Of a stretch of DNA of 35,782 nucleotides, positions 15,455-24,147 are shown in pieces. The notes below the pieces were generated by a model. That model was given only the letters and a program-made list of their open reading frames with translations. It made no database searches and was not told the DNA's origin. This DNA comes from Planctomycetota bacterium (GTDB taxonomy: Bacteria > Planctomycetota > Planctomycetia > Gemmatales > Gemmataceae), in the NCBI GenBank assembly GCA_016872605.1, contig VGZI01000047.1, positions 1-35,782 of the forward strand. The letters run 5' to 3'. Position 1 is the first letter of the stretch. Each line of letters starts with the position of its first letter. The translations under genes and the position numbers were made by a program.

Positions 15455-18400
15455 CTTCGTGGCTATCGTCGCTAAACTCGCGCAACTTTTCCTCGGCGTC
15501 GGCGTCGCCGAACTCGGCGGCCTTGTTGTACCAGAACATCGCGCGTTTCATGTCCTGAGGTACGCCGACACCTTCCTCATAGGCGAGACCGAGGCTGAAC
15601 TGCGCCGGCGGGTAATCTTGATCGGCAGCATGGCGAAAAAGTTCGAACGCCCTAGCCAAGTCCACATCAACGCCGTCGCCATCCAGGTACATGAGGCCGA
15701 GGTTGTGCATGGCCACTGGATCGTGCTGTTCTGCCGCCCTGGCGTACCACTCGGCGGCAAGGACCATGTCGCGTTCGACGCCTCGGCCCTGCTCGTACAT
15801 GCCGCCGATGTTGTTCTGAGCGGCGGCATTGCCCATGTCAGCGGCCAGGCGGAACCAGCGCATTGCTTCGTCGTCACTTTGCTTGGTGCCTCGGCCTTCC
15901 TGGCACATCCAGCCCATGCTGTTCATCGCCGGCGGAAACCCTGCGTCCGCTGCGAGGCGATACCACCGCACCGCTTCGACATCATTGGGCTCGACTCCCC
16001 GCCCTTCCTGGTACATCATGCCAAGGCTGCTTTGGGCCGATGGATCGCCCTGCTCAGCGGCCTTGCGATACCAGAAAATCGCCTCGACATCGTCCGGTTC
16101 CGTCCCGAGGCCTTCCTGATACATGTAGCCCAGGTTGTTCTGGGCGGTGGCGTCGCCCTGTTCGGCGGCTTTGCGGTACCAGCGTAACGCTTCTTCATCG
16201 TTTTTGTCAACGCCACGTCCCTCCTGAAACATCCACCCGATGTTGTTTTGCGCCGGCGGATGGTTTTGCTCGGCCGAGAGCTGGTACCAGCGCATCGCCT
16301 CGGCATCGTCCTGCGGCACGCCTCGGCCTTCTTGGTAGAGCCAACCGATGTTGTTTTGCGCCGACGGATCGCCCATCTGAGCGGCGCGGCGATACCAGCG
16401 AAACGCCTGATGATCATCCTGCCTGACGCCGCGGCCCTCTTGGTGCATCCAGCCCAGATTGTTCATCGCGGCCGGATCACCTTGCCGGGCGGCACGGCGA
16501 TACCAGCGAATGGCCCGGCGCTCGTCGCGTGGCACGCCGAGACCTTCTTGGTATAGCCAGGCGAGGTTATTTTGGGCCGGAGGGTACCCTTCCTTGGCGG
16601 CGCGAAGATACCAGACAAACGCCTTGCGGACGTTGCGAGAGATGCCGAGACCTTCGTGGAACATCCAGCCAAGGTTGTTCATCGCGGCCGGATCGCCCAG
16701 CAGCGCGGCACGCCGATACCAATAGACCGCTTCCTCATCGTCGCGCGGCACGCCTCGTCCATCTTGGTACATGCGGCCGAGATTGTTCATCGCGGCCTCC
16801 TCCCCCAATGCGGCAGCTTTTCGATACCACGCGACGGCCCGGCGATCATCGGCGGAAACTCCACGCCCCTCGGCGTACATGTAGCCGAGTTTATCCATCG
16901 CTGGGGCGTAACCTTGCTTGGCGGCGCGGCGATACCACGCGAGCGCCTTTTTGTCGCTGCGTTTGACATCACGGCCCGCTTGATACATCCAGCCAAGATT
17001 GTGTTGCGCCGGCGCATAACCGCGCCGCGCGGCTTTGCGATACCATTTCACCGCCTTGCCATCATTGCGTCGCACGCCGCGGCCGGTTTGATACATCCAG
17101 CCGAGATTGTTTTGGGCAACTTCGTCGCCGTTCTTGGCGGCCTCGCGATACCAGCGCACGGCCTCGCGATCGTTCTGCTCGACGCCTCGACCGAACTGGT
17201 ACATCCAGCCCAGGTTGTTAAACGCCGACGGATAGCCTTGTTTGGCGGACTCGCGATACCACTGCACGGCCCTGTGATCGTCTTGCACGATGCCGCGCCC
17301 TTCTTGGTACATCCAGCCGAGGTTGTACTGAGCGGCCGCATCGCCGCGCTCCGCGCCGCGCCGATAGAAGCGCACGGCTTTCTTGTCGTTCTGCTTCACA
17401 CCGAGGCCGTTCTGATACATCCAGCCCAGATTGTTGTCGGCGGCGGCGTAGCCTTGACGGGCAGCCTTGCGATACCAATGAACGGCTTCGACAAAATCGC
17501 GCGGCACTCCCCGGCCCTGCTGGTACATCCAGCCAAGGTTGTATTGCGCAGCTGGGTCGGCTTGCTCGGCGCCGCGGCGATACCAGAAGACGGCACGGGC
17601 GTCATCGCCGTCCACGCCTCGGCCGACCTGATACATCCAGCCGAGATTATTCTGCGCCGGCGCGTAGCCCTGTCGCGCCGCGCGATGATAGCAGCGCACC
17701 GCCTTGAGATCGTTGGCCTCGACACCGCGGCCTTCCTGATACATCCAGCCCAAGTTATTCAGCGCGCCGAGATGCCCCTGCCGGGCGGCGCGGCGGAACC
17801 AACCAAGCGCTCGCGCATCGTTTTGCGGGACGCCCCGGCCCTCCTGAAACATCTTGCCCAGGTTGTTCTGCGCCGGCGCGTAGCCGAGCCGAGCGGCACG
17901 AAGAAACCACTTGACGGCGCGGCGATCGTCGCGAGGTACGCCAAGAGCGTTCTGATACGCCATGCCGAGGCTGTTCATCGCCGGGGGATACTGCTGCTCG
18001 ACGGCCTTGCGATACCATGCCACGGCGCCCTTCAGATCGATCGCCGTCCCGCGGCCGAACTGCAGCATTCCAGCGAAGTTGCTTTGGGCAGATGCGTATC
18101 CCTGCTCGGCGGCCAAACGATACCAGCGCACGGACTCAACGTCGTCCGGCGAAACGCCCCGGCCGTCGCGATACATGCCGCCTAGGCCGTTCTGCGCGGC
18201 GGCGTCCCCCTGCTCGGCGGCGGCACGATACCAGCGCACCGCTTCCAAATCGTTTTGCTCCACGCCACGGCCATGCTCGTACATCCAGCCGAGATTGAAC
18301 TGGCCGACGCGGTAGCCTCGCTCCGCCGACTCGCGAAACCAGTGGACCGCTTTGATGTCGTCGTGCGAAACGCCGAGACCATCCCTATAAAGGGCGCCGA

Positions 18401-19199
18401 GGTTATTCTGCGACATGGCGTAACCTCGCTCCGCCGCCTTGAGATACCATTTTGCCGCGACCAGGTCATCGCGTTCCACAGCACGCCCGGATTCGTACAT
18501 GCACGCCAATCCGTGCATCGCCGCTTCGTAATTCTGCTCTGCGGCTTTCGAGTACCATTTGAACGCCTCAGCATCATTCTTGAGCGCGCCCCGCCCCAGT
18601 TCATGAAAATGACCGAACGCGTACTGCGCCGGCGCGTAGCCTCGCTCGGCCGCTTGCCGATACCAGTGCGCCGCTTCGATAATGTCGACGGCGACGCCGC
18701 GCCCTTCCTCGCACATGCGCGCCAGGCTGTATTGCGCCAGAACAAATCCCTGCTCGGCCGCACGCTGATACCAATGAAGGGCACGGGTCAGGTCCTGCCC
18801 CACGCCACGACCACCGGCGTACATCCAGCCAAGTCGATACTGCGCAAGCGCGAAGCCGCCTTCAGCCGAACGCGTGTACCAGCGCAACGCCTCATCGGCG
18901 TTCGCCTGAACGCCGCGACCTTCTTCATAGGACAATGCGAGTTGCGTCTGCGCCGGTGTGAAGCCGGCATTCGCGGCGAGTTGGAACAGGCGCACTGCCT
19001 CGACAACATCGAGCGCCACGCCGACCTCGTGGGCGTGGCATAATCCGAGAAAGAACTGGGCGGCCGGATGATGGGTAGCCCCCCCTTGTCGCCAAGCGTC
19101 GATCCGATGGACGGCATGACGCTGTAAGAACTCGGCATGCCCTGGAAATCCTTTGTCAAGTATGATGCGGTCGAATTCCTGAACGTCGGATTCGAACAT
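15444..19199 (-). CDS. Giant Sel1-repeat protein (33 repeats)
   Basis: The product has 1251 residues: 43 N-terminal residues, then 33 consecutive Sel1-type repeats of exactly 36 residues with no insertion or deletion, then a partial repeat and a short acidic tail. The core unit reads AxxNLGWMYQEGRGVxxDxxx followed by AVRWYRKAAxxG. Sel1 repeats are TPR-like helical hairpins that build a curved scaffold for protein binding, so this is probably an adaptor or assembly scaffold. There is no signal peptide or membrane segment, so it should be cytoplasmic. The middle repeats (about 12-29) are most alike and the first ten most divergent, which suggests growth by internal duplication. A GGAGA ribosome site is nine bases upstream of the ATG. 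The end of the gene lies inside a palindromic repeat. Confidence 0.95.
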   Translation of the reverse strand: MFESDVQEFDRIILDKGFPGHAEFLQRHAVHRIDAWRQGGATHHPAAQFFLGLCHAHEVGVALDVVEAVRLFQLAANAGFTPAQTQLALSYEEGRGVQANADEALRWYTRSAEGGFALAQYRLGWMYAGGRGVGQDLTRALHWYQRAAEQGFVLAQYSLARMCEEGRGVAVDIIEAAHWYRQAAERGYAPAQYAFGHFHELGRGALKNDAEAFKWYSKAAEQNYEAAMHGLACMYESGRAVERDDLVAAKWYLKAAERGYAMSQNNLGALYRDGLGVSHDDIKAVHWFRESAERGYRVGQFNLGWMYEHGRGVEQNDLEAVRWYRAAAEQGDAAAQNGLGGMYRDGRGVSPDDVESVRWYRLAAEQGYASAQSNFAGMLQFGRGTAIDLKGAVAWYRKAVEQQYPPAMNSLGMAYQNALGVPRDDRRAVKWFLRAARLGYAPAQNNLGKMFQEGRGVPQNDARALGWFRRAARQGHLGALNNLGWMYQEGRGVEANDLKAVRCYHRAARQGYAPAQNNLGWMYQVGRGVDGDDARAVFWYRRGAEQADPAAQYNLGWMYQQGRGVPRDFVEAVHWYRKAARQGYAAADNNLGWMYQNGLGVKQNDKKAVRFYRRGAERGDAAAQYNLGWMYQEGRGIVQDDHRAVQWYRESAKQGYPSAFNNLGWMYQFGRGVEQNDREAVRWYREAAKNGDEVAQNNLGWMYQTGRGVRRNDGKAVKWYRKAARRGYAPAQHNLGWMYQAGRDVKRSDKKALAWYRRAAKQGYAPAMDKLGYMYAEGRGVSADDRRAVAWYRKAAALGEEAAMNNLGRMYQDGRGVPRDDEEAVYWYRRAALLGDPAAMNNLGWMFHEGLGISRNVRKAFVWYLRAAKEGYPPAQNNLAWLYQEGLGVPRDERRAIRWYRRAARQGDPAAMNNLGWMHQEGRGVRQDDHQAFRWYRRAAQMGDPSAQNNIGWLYQEGRGVPQDDAEAMRWYQLSAEQNHPPAQNNIGWMFQEGRGVDKNDEEALRWYRKAAEQGDATAQNNLGYMYQEGLGTEPDDVEAIFWYRKAAEQGDPSAQSSLGMMYQEGRGVEPNDVEAVRWYRLAADAGFPPAMNSMGWMCQEGRGTKQSDDEAMRWFRLAADMGNAAAQNNIGGMYEQGRGVERDMVLAAEWYARAAEQHDPVAMHNLGLMYLDGDGVDVDLARAFELFRHAADQDYPPAQFSLGLAYEEGVGVPQDMKRAMFWYNKAAEFGDADAEEKLREFSDDSHEAQG

Positions 19200-19217
19200 G
19201 GGTTGGTTCTCCGTTTG

Positions 19218-19268
19218 GCCGCTCGCCTTCCGCGAGCGCGATGCCCGCGCTCGCCAAAGACTAGCGGC
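19218..19268. repeat. Nested palindrome between fadJ-like and Sel1 genes
   Basis: GCGAGCGCG (19232-19240) pairs with CGCGCTCGC (19246-19254) around ATGCC. GCCGCT (19218-19223) and AGCGGC (19263-19268) form the outer pair. It fills most of the 75-base gap between two same-strand genes and may be a terminator. Confidence 0.55.
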
Positions 19269-19274
19269 TAAACA

Positions 19275-21416
19275 CTACGCTGGGAAAAATCCCTTGCCGG
19301 CGGCGGCGAGTTGGCGCATCGCTTCTGTCGGGTGAAAACGCTTGCCGAGCGACTCATACTTTGCCAACGTCTTCAGCACGTTGCCGAGCCCTTCGGTGTC
19401 GGCCCAATGGAAGAGGCCGCCGTGCTGAACCGGGAAGCCGATGCCGAGGATCAGCCCCATGTCGACATCCTCCGGCGACCTGACGATGCCTTCGGACAGC
19501 ACCAAACTTGCTTCGACGAGCATGGGCAAAAACAGGCGATCGCGAATCTCCTCCTTACTTACTTCGCGTTTGCCCGTCCGGCATTTGTCGAGGATCGCCG
19601 CGAACGCCGGGTCATCGATGCCGCGCGAGCCCTTGGTGTAGCAGTAAAAACCCGCGCCGCTCTTCTGCCCGAGTCGGCCTGCTTTCACGAGTTCGCCAAG
19701 GACCTTCGTGTCCTTGGCCCGATCCGCGAACGCTCGATTGACGACCTGGCCCGCGTACAATGCCGTATCAAGACCGACCAAATCGCTCAAGGTAATGGGA
19801 CCCATCGGCATGCCAAAATCGCTCGCCGCCTTGTCGATGGCCCTTGGATCAGCGCCTTCTTCGAGCAGGACCATCGCCTCATTGAGATACGGAAACAAAA
19901 TTCGGTTCACGAGAAAACCGGGACAATCCTTCACGACGATCGGCGTCTTGCCCACTTTCTTGGCCAGCGCGACCAGCGTAGCGACCGTTTGATCGGTCGT
20001 CTTCTCGCCACGAATGACCTCGACAAGCTGCATGCGGTCGACTGGATTGAAAAAGTGCAGCCCCGCGAAGTTCTCCGGGTTCTTCACTGCAGAGGCCATG
20101 CGCGTGATCGAGATCGTCGATGTGTTCGACGCGAGGATCGCTTCGGGCGACAGGATGGATTGCAGAGCGCGATACAGCTTCGTCTTGACGTCTTCATTCT
20201 CGACGACCGCCTCAATCACGACGTCGCGATCAGCCAGGACCGCGTGGTTCGTCGCGGTGCTCAGGCAGCCCAGGACCGAAACCAAATCCGCCTGCGTCGC
20301 TCGGCCGATCTCGATGCGTGACTGCATGACTTTGGTGATCGCGGCGACGCCTTTCTGCAAAGCGTCGGGCGTTACGTCGATCATCACGGTCGGCATGCCT
20401 TTGCGGAGATGAGCGCCGACGATGCCCGACCCCATGATTCCCGCGCCGATGACGCCGACGCGCGTGACATCGCGCGGCTGTATCGAAGCGTCGGCGACGC
20501 CAGGGTCCTTCGCCAGCCGGCCGGTCATGAAAAAGATCGCGATCAGATTTCTCGAAATCGTGCTGCCGACGAGCGGAAGAAACGTCTCGGTCTCGACCTT
20601 CAAGCCTTCCTCCAGCGTCAGGTTACAGCCCTTGGCGATCGCGTCGAGCGCCGCCAACGGCGCCGGGAACTGGCCCTTCGTCTTGGCAAGAACCTGAGCG
20701 CGAGCCACGGCGAAGGTGTACTGATGCTGATCCTCCGATAGGCCGACCGGCTGCTGTTTCTTGACGCGAATCTTCTTCCAGTCGCCTGACTCACGCGACC
20801 AGGCCAAAAGACGTAAGCCCTCGTCGAGAATCTTCTCCGACGGCACAGCATCCCATACGATGCCGATCTCACGCGCCCGCTGCGCTTTGACTGGTTCGCC
20901 CGTGCAGATAATCTCGATCGCGAGGCTCGGACCAATGAGGCGAGGCAATCGCTGCGTGCCGCCCCAGCCGGGGATGATGCCGATCTTCGTTTCCGGCAAG
21001 CCGATCTCGCATTTGGGATGCGACCCCGCGAGCCGATAGTCCATGGCCAGCGAGAGTTCCGTGCCGCCTCCCATGCAAGCGCCGTCGATGAGCGCAACCG
21101 TCGGGCACGGCAGCTTTTCGAACCGCGCCATGAACGCCAGGCCTCGCAAGGTCAGCGTCCTCGAATCGACATTGCCCGGCTTCAGGACGCTGATCAGTTC
21201 CTTCAAATCGGCGCCGGCGATATACATGCCCGGCTTCGCGCTGCAGAAGATCAGCCCTTGCAGATTCGGCGTGTTTTCTAACTGCGTCAGGACGTTCTCG
21301 AACTCGGCCTGAATGTTCTGATTGAGTGTGTTCGCCCGGCTGCCCGGCATGTCAAACGTGATGCGAGCGATCCCCGGTTGCACGAAATCCAGACGCAGCG
21401 ACGGTTCGGTCGGCAT
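19275..21416 (-). CDS. fadJ: FadJ-type enoyl-CoA hydratase/3-hydroxyacyl-CoA dehydrogenase
   Basis: This 713-residue multifunctional enzyme of fatty acid beta-oxidation hydrates enoyl-CoA and oxidises 3-hydroxyacyl-CoA with NAD+ in the cytoplasm. The N-terminal hydratase domain shows GGGTELSLAMDYRLA and LPETKIGIIPGWGGTQRLP with the two expected glutamates. The linker is followed by the NAD-binding motif VGVIGAGIMGSGI (about residue 317), and the dehydrogenase active-site His lies in LHFFNPVDRMQLVEV. Both C-terminal dehydrogenase lobes are present (DCPGFLVNRILFPYLNEA). The length matches FadJ/FadB. GGAG seven bases before the ATG at 21416 decides that start over the in-frame ATG at 21464. No thiolase gene is adjacent, so the partner FadI-like subunit must be elsewhere. 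Confidence 0.95.
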   Translation of the reverse strand: MPTEPSLRLDFVQPGIARITFDMPGSRANTLNQNIQAEFENVLTQLENTPNLQGLIFCSAKPGMYIAGADLKELISVLKPGNVDSRTLTLRGLAFMARFEKLPCPTVALIDGACMGGGTELSLAMDYRLAGSHPKCEIGLPETKIGIIPGWGGTQRLPRLIGPSLAIEIICTGEPVKAQRAREIGIVWDAVPSEKILDEGLRLLAWSRESGDWKKIRVKKQQPVGLSEDQHQYTFAVARAQVLAKTKGQFPAPLAALDAIAKGCNLTLEEGLKVETETFLPLVGSTISRNLIAIFFMTGRLAKDPGVADASIQPRDVTRVGVIGAGIMGSGIVGAHLRKGMPTVMIDVTPDALQKGVAAITKVMQSRIEIGRATQADLVSVLGCLSTATNHAVLADRDVVIEAVVENEDVKTKLYRALQSILSPEAILASNTSTISITRMASAVKNPENFAGLHFFNPVDRMQLVEVIRGEKTTDQTVATLVALAKKVGKTPIVVKDCPGFLVNRILFPYLNEAMVLLEEGADPRAIDKAASDFGMPMGPITLSDLVGLDTALYAGQVVNRAFADRAKDTKVLGELVKAGRLGQKSGAGFYCYTKGSRGIDDPAFAAILDKCRTGKREVSKEEIRDRLFLPMLVEASLVLSEGIVRSPEDVDMGLILGIGFPVQHGGLFHWADTEGLGNVLKTLAKYESLGKRFHPTEAMRQLAAAGKGFFPA

Positions 21417-21507
21417 AGGCATTCTCCAGTGCCATGGGAAAGGAGAGGTTCCACTTCCTTTCATTATCGCGAACGACGAGCCATTGCACCAGTGGAACGG
21501 CCTGCAA

Positions 21508-21546
21508 CCATCGTAGACCTCACGCCGAGCGTGAGGTCTACGATGG
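21508..21546. repeat. Perfect 18-bp palindrome, family C copy 2
   Basis: CCATCGTAGACCTCACGC (21508-21525) and its exact complement (21529-21546) are separated by CGA. It lies in the 222-base gap between the divergent fadJ-like gene and the duplicated-domain gene. The right arm nearly matches part of the nested palindrome at 14583-14688. Nothing else is recognised in this gap. Confidence 0.75.
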
Positions 21547-21638
21547 TGTCCTGCGGTTTTTGTCGTTACCGAATCGGCCGTCGTCGGGTATCATTGACCG
21601 TTGAGTGAATCATGTATGTATCCCGCGGAGCGAACACC

Positions 21639-22244
21639 ATGGTGCGACAAACGGTGATCCTCGTGGTCTTGCTTGGAGTAGCCAGTTCGGTGCTCACAGC
21701 CGAGGCCCAAGGCAAGAAGCGAGACAAGAGAGTCGGCACGGTCGAAGGAGTGCTCACCGAGAAAAAGCTCGATCGGCCCTGTTGGGTCACCGTCAAGGCC
21801 GACGGAGAAGAAACGCCACGCCGTTACTGGGGCTATGGCGCTACACCATCTGCGGAGATGCGGAAGCAACTCGACGCCGTCGCCGTCGGCAGCCGGGTTC
21901 GCCTCGTTTGGGAAGTGATCGACGCCAACGAGGGCCCGCATGTCGCCAAGATCGAGTTGATCCAGAAGGAAAAAACCAAAGGCGGCGAGAAGAAAACCGG
22001 CGTCGTCGTGGGCGTGCTACTCGACCGAACCTACGGAAAAGGTGTTCTCGTCAAAGCGGATGGCGAGGAGACGCCGCGCCGCTACTGGCGGTTCGGCGAT
22101 CGCGCAAACCTGAACAAGCAGATTGACGCCGTCCCGATCGGCGCCCGCGTTCGTCTGACATGGGAAGTGCCGCACGCGAATGAGGGACCGCACGTCGCGA
22201 AGATCGAGATTTTGAAGGCATCGGACAAAGACAAAGCAAAGTAG
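21639..22244 (+). CDS. Secreted protein with duplicated domain
   Basis: This 201-residue protein has a signal peptide (MVRQTVILVVLLGVASSVLT, cut near AEA). The mature part is two tandem copies of a domain of about 75 residues. Both copies contain the identical 13-residue stretch VKADGEETPRRYW, then A-V-x-(I/V)-G-x-R-V-R-L-x-W-E-V and ANEGPHVAKIE. Linkers and the tail are Lys-rich, so the protein is basic. I recognise no named family; the pattern suggests small beta-barrels of an OB-like or SH3-like kind, but that is a guess. GGAG eight bases before ATG 21639 supports this start over ATG 21612. It converges with the dynamin-like gene, with only four bases between the stops and no terminator. 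Confidence 0.8.
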   Translation: MVRQTVILVVLLGVASSVLTAEAQGKKRDKRVGTVEGVLTEKKLDRPCWVTVKADGEETPRRYWGYGATPSAEMRKQLDAVAVGSRVRLVWEVIDANEGPHVAKIELIQKEKTKGGEKKTGVVVGVLLDRTYGKGVLVKADGEETPRRYWRFGDRANLNKQIDAVPIGARVRLTWEVPHANEGPHVAKIEILKASDKDKAK

Positions 22245-22248
22245 TGCG

Positions 22249-24054
22249 TCATTGCATCGCCGCGTTGATCGCGGATTCGAGTTGCTTCAGATTCTCCGGG
22301 AAACGCTTGAGCACTTGCTGCAGCCGATCATAGGTCGAACCCCCGGTCGACGGCCAACTCGCGAGCCAATCGGTGAGCGGCCCGGAGATGTGCTGGGCTA
22401 CAAGTGTCTCCTGCCGTTGCCGAATCTGTTCGCGATGAAACTCGACGTATTGCCGACCAAAGAGCTCGGTGAGCATCTGGATGACCGATGCGGCGATCGG
22501 GACGGCGATGGCGCTGCCCAAGATGAACGGCAACGCCAAACCACCCGTGTAGAGGATGGCGCCGAAGGAGCCGAGCATGGTCGTGATTTCCAGGCCGAAC
22601 TTCGCGCTGCGGAAAGCGGTCAAAGCCACCGGATTTTTTTCGAGATCCTCGTAAATGGCGCGGGCGGTGCGTTCCACCTCGTCGCCAAGACTGAGTTGAA
22701 AACCGCGCACCGCCTCGCCGAAGCGTTCCTTGATGGTTGCGTCGAGGCCGGTGTTAAACCCTTGCTGCACGTGTTGCCAAAGAGGATGGTTGTTCGCCTT
22801 CTTGAGCGACTCTTTCCGAAGGTGATCGATCCAGCCGGAGAGGCCGGCGTCGAGCACTTCGCGTTCCGGCATGGCGGTGGCTTCGGGCCGGGAGAACGCC
22901 CCTTCAAATAGCTTCTTTCCCCACGTCCACGGCCAACGCAGAACATCCATGGCGATGCTGGCGACGCGGCCGATGCCGGGTAGTTCAAGCAATTCGAGCA
23001 AGCGGATGAGCGCTTCGTCGAAGCGGTGAAAGCGTTCGCCGGTGAGGAACTCACGACGATAGCGAGCCTCGAACTCGTTCTGGCCTTCGCGCACGAGTTG
23101 CCGCCAGCCATCGAGCGCGAGCAGGTCGTCGCGGGCCACGCTGACAAGATGCTGCTGGCAACTCACCAGGTAGGAGGTCGCGGACCGCACCGTCCGTTGC
23201 CGCGCTCCAAGGTTCGGTTCGCCGAGCACGAGGATTTGATTGAGGATCGGCACGCGATACGTGGGCGCATTCTGGCTCGGGTCCGCGAGCTGGGCATGCG
23301 TTAGTTGCGGAACCGCGAGTGTAGCGACGGCGGCGGCCGGCATGCGATCGAGCACCTCACGCTGAAAGTGCGCCAAGAATGCCGGCGCATCGGCTTCACG
23401 CATCTTCATCAAGCACACCACAACCATCTTGCCTGACTGCAAGAGCAGTCGCAAGAACTGCGTCGGCACCTCGTCGTTGTAACGCTCATCCGACGCCACA
23501 TAGACCACGACGTCGGCCAATGCGCTCACTTCAAGAAGACGCGAGACGTAACCCGTCGCCGCCCACGTCGTCATGTCCGGGCAGTCCCATACGAGGTACT
23601 TGTCCAGCGCACTAATCTGTCCGTCTTCAAGGCTGACTCTGCGAACTTGATAGACGTCCGAGTCAAGACTCGACGGCTCTGGCGTGCCCAAACGCCGGAG
23701 CGGTCCGAGGAAGCCGAGACTCGACGGCCAGGCGATGGTTCCCGCCGAACTGGCGTAGGCGACGGGATGACGTGTGAACCCCGCTTGTGGATTCGACTCG
23801 GCCAATACGGAGCCGCACAGCATGTTGGAAACCGTGCTTTTGCCGGCCCCGGCGCCGCCAACCACGGCAACGTGGAGCGGCATCGGCCCCTGCCCCTCCA
23901 AAAATGGCGCGACCACATTGCGAACCAGCGCCGCCGCAAATCGCAACTCGCCCGCCTGGGCCGCATGCTGCGGCTTCGACTGGGCATGTTGTTCCAGCCA
24001 GGCCAAATCCTCGGCAAGTTGACTCGTCAAACTGCGAACGGCTGCATGATCCAT
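22249..24054 (-). CDS. Dynamin-like GTPase with membrane hairpin
   Basis: This 601-residue P-loop GTPase has the P-loop GGAGAGKST (66-74) and a G2-like Thr in GFTRHP. A G3-like WDCPD replaces the usual DxxG, and the region VVVCLMKMREAD stands where [NT]KxD should be. The last third has long amphipathic helices and a hydrophobic hairpin (MLGSFGAILYTGGLALPFIL and a second segment) before a helical tail, the architecture of bacterial dynamin-like proteins that act on membranes. G3 and G4 are atypical, so nucleotide specificity and activity are uncertain. The ATG at 24054 follows AGGA by seven bases. The thiO-like gene lies upstream on the same strand. A membrane-remodelling role is inferred from architecture only. 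Confidence 0.8.
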   Translation of the reverse strand: MDHAAVRSLTSQLAEDLAWLEQHAQSKPQHAAQAGELRFAAALVRNVVAPFLEGQGPMPLHVAVVGGAGAGKSTVSNMLCGSVLAESNPQAGFTRHPVAYASSAGTIAWPSSLGFLGPLRRLGTPEPSSLDSDVYQVRRVSLEDGQISALDKYLVWDCPDMTTWAATGYVSRLLEVSALADVVVYVASDERYNDEVPTQFLRLLLQSGKMVVVCLMKMREADAPAFLAHFQREVLDRMPAAAVATLAVPQLTHAQLADPSQNAPTYRVPILNQILVLGEPNLGARQRTVRSATSYLVSCQQHLVSVARDDLLALDGWRQLVREGQNEFEARYRREFLTGERFHRFDEALIRLLELLELPGIGRVASIAMDVLRWPWTWGKKLFEGAFSRPEATAMPEREVLDAGLSGWIDHLRKESLKKANNHPLWQHVQQGFNTGLDATIKERFGEAVRGFQLSLGDEVERTARAIYEDLEKNPVALTAFRSAKFGLEITTMLGSFGAILYTGGLALPFILGSAIAVPIAASVIQMLTELFGRQYVEFHREQIRQRQETLVAQHISGPLTDWLASWPSTGGSTYDRLQQVLKRFPENLKQLESAINAAMQ

Positions 24055-24105
24055 CGTCGGTCCTTTGAAGATGCCCAGCGGCTACGTACCTCTAACCCTT
24101 GGGAT

Positions 24106-24135
24106 CCCAGGGGTTCGGAGTACCTCTCCCCTGGG
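24106..24135. repeat. Dispersed palindromic repeat, family B copy 2
   Basis: CCCAGGGG (24106-24113) and CCCCTGGG (24128-24135) flank TTCGGAGTACCTCT. It lies between the stop of the thiO-like gene (24148) and the start of the dynamin-like gene (24054) on the same strand. The loop is nearly identical to that of the copy inside mnmG. Confidence 0.8.
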
Positions 24136-24147
24136 CTTCAGTCAATG

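Noticed and set aside
16572..18185. Long plus-strand open frame opposite the Sel1 gene (537 codons)
   Set aside because: It is the complement of the 108-base Sel1 repeats; the periodic GC-rich composition keeps the opposite frame open. The translated product has no independent family features.
15444..19199. 108-base periodicity that could suggest CRISPR or satellite DNA
   Set aside because: The period equals three times 36 residues of an intact protein frame; there are no identical short repeats with unique spacers.
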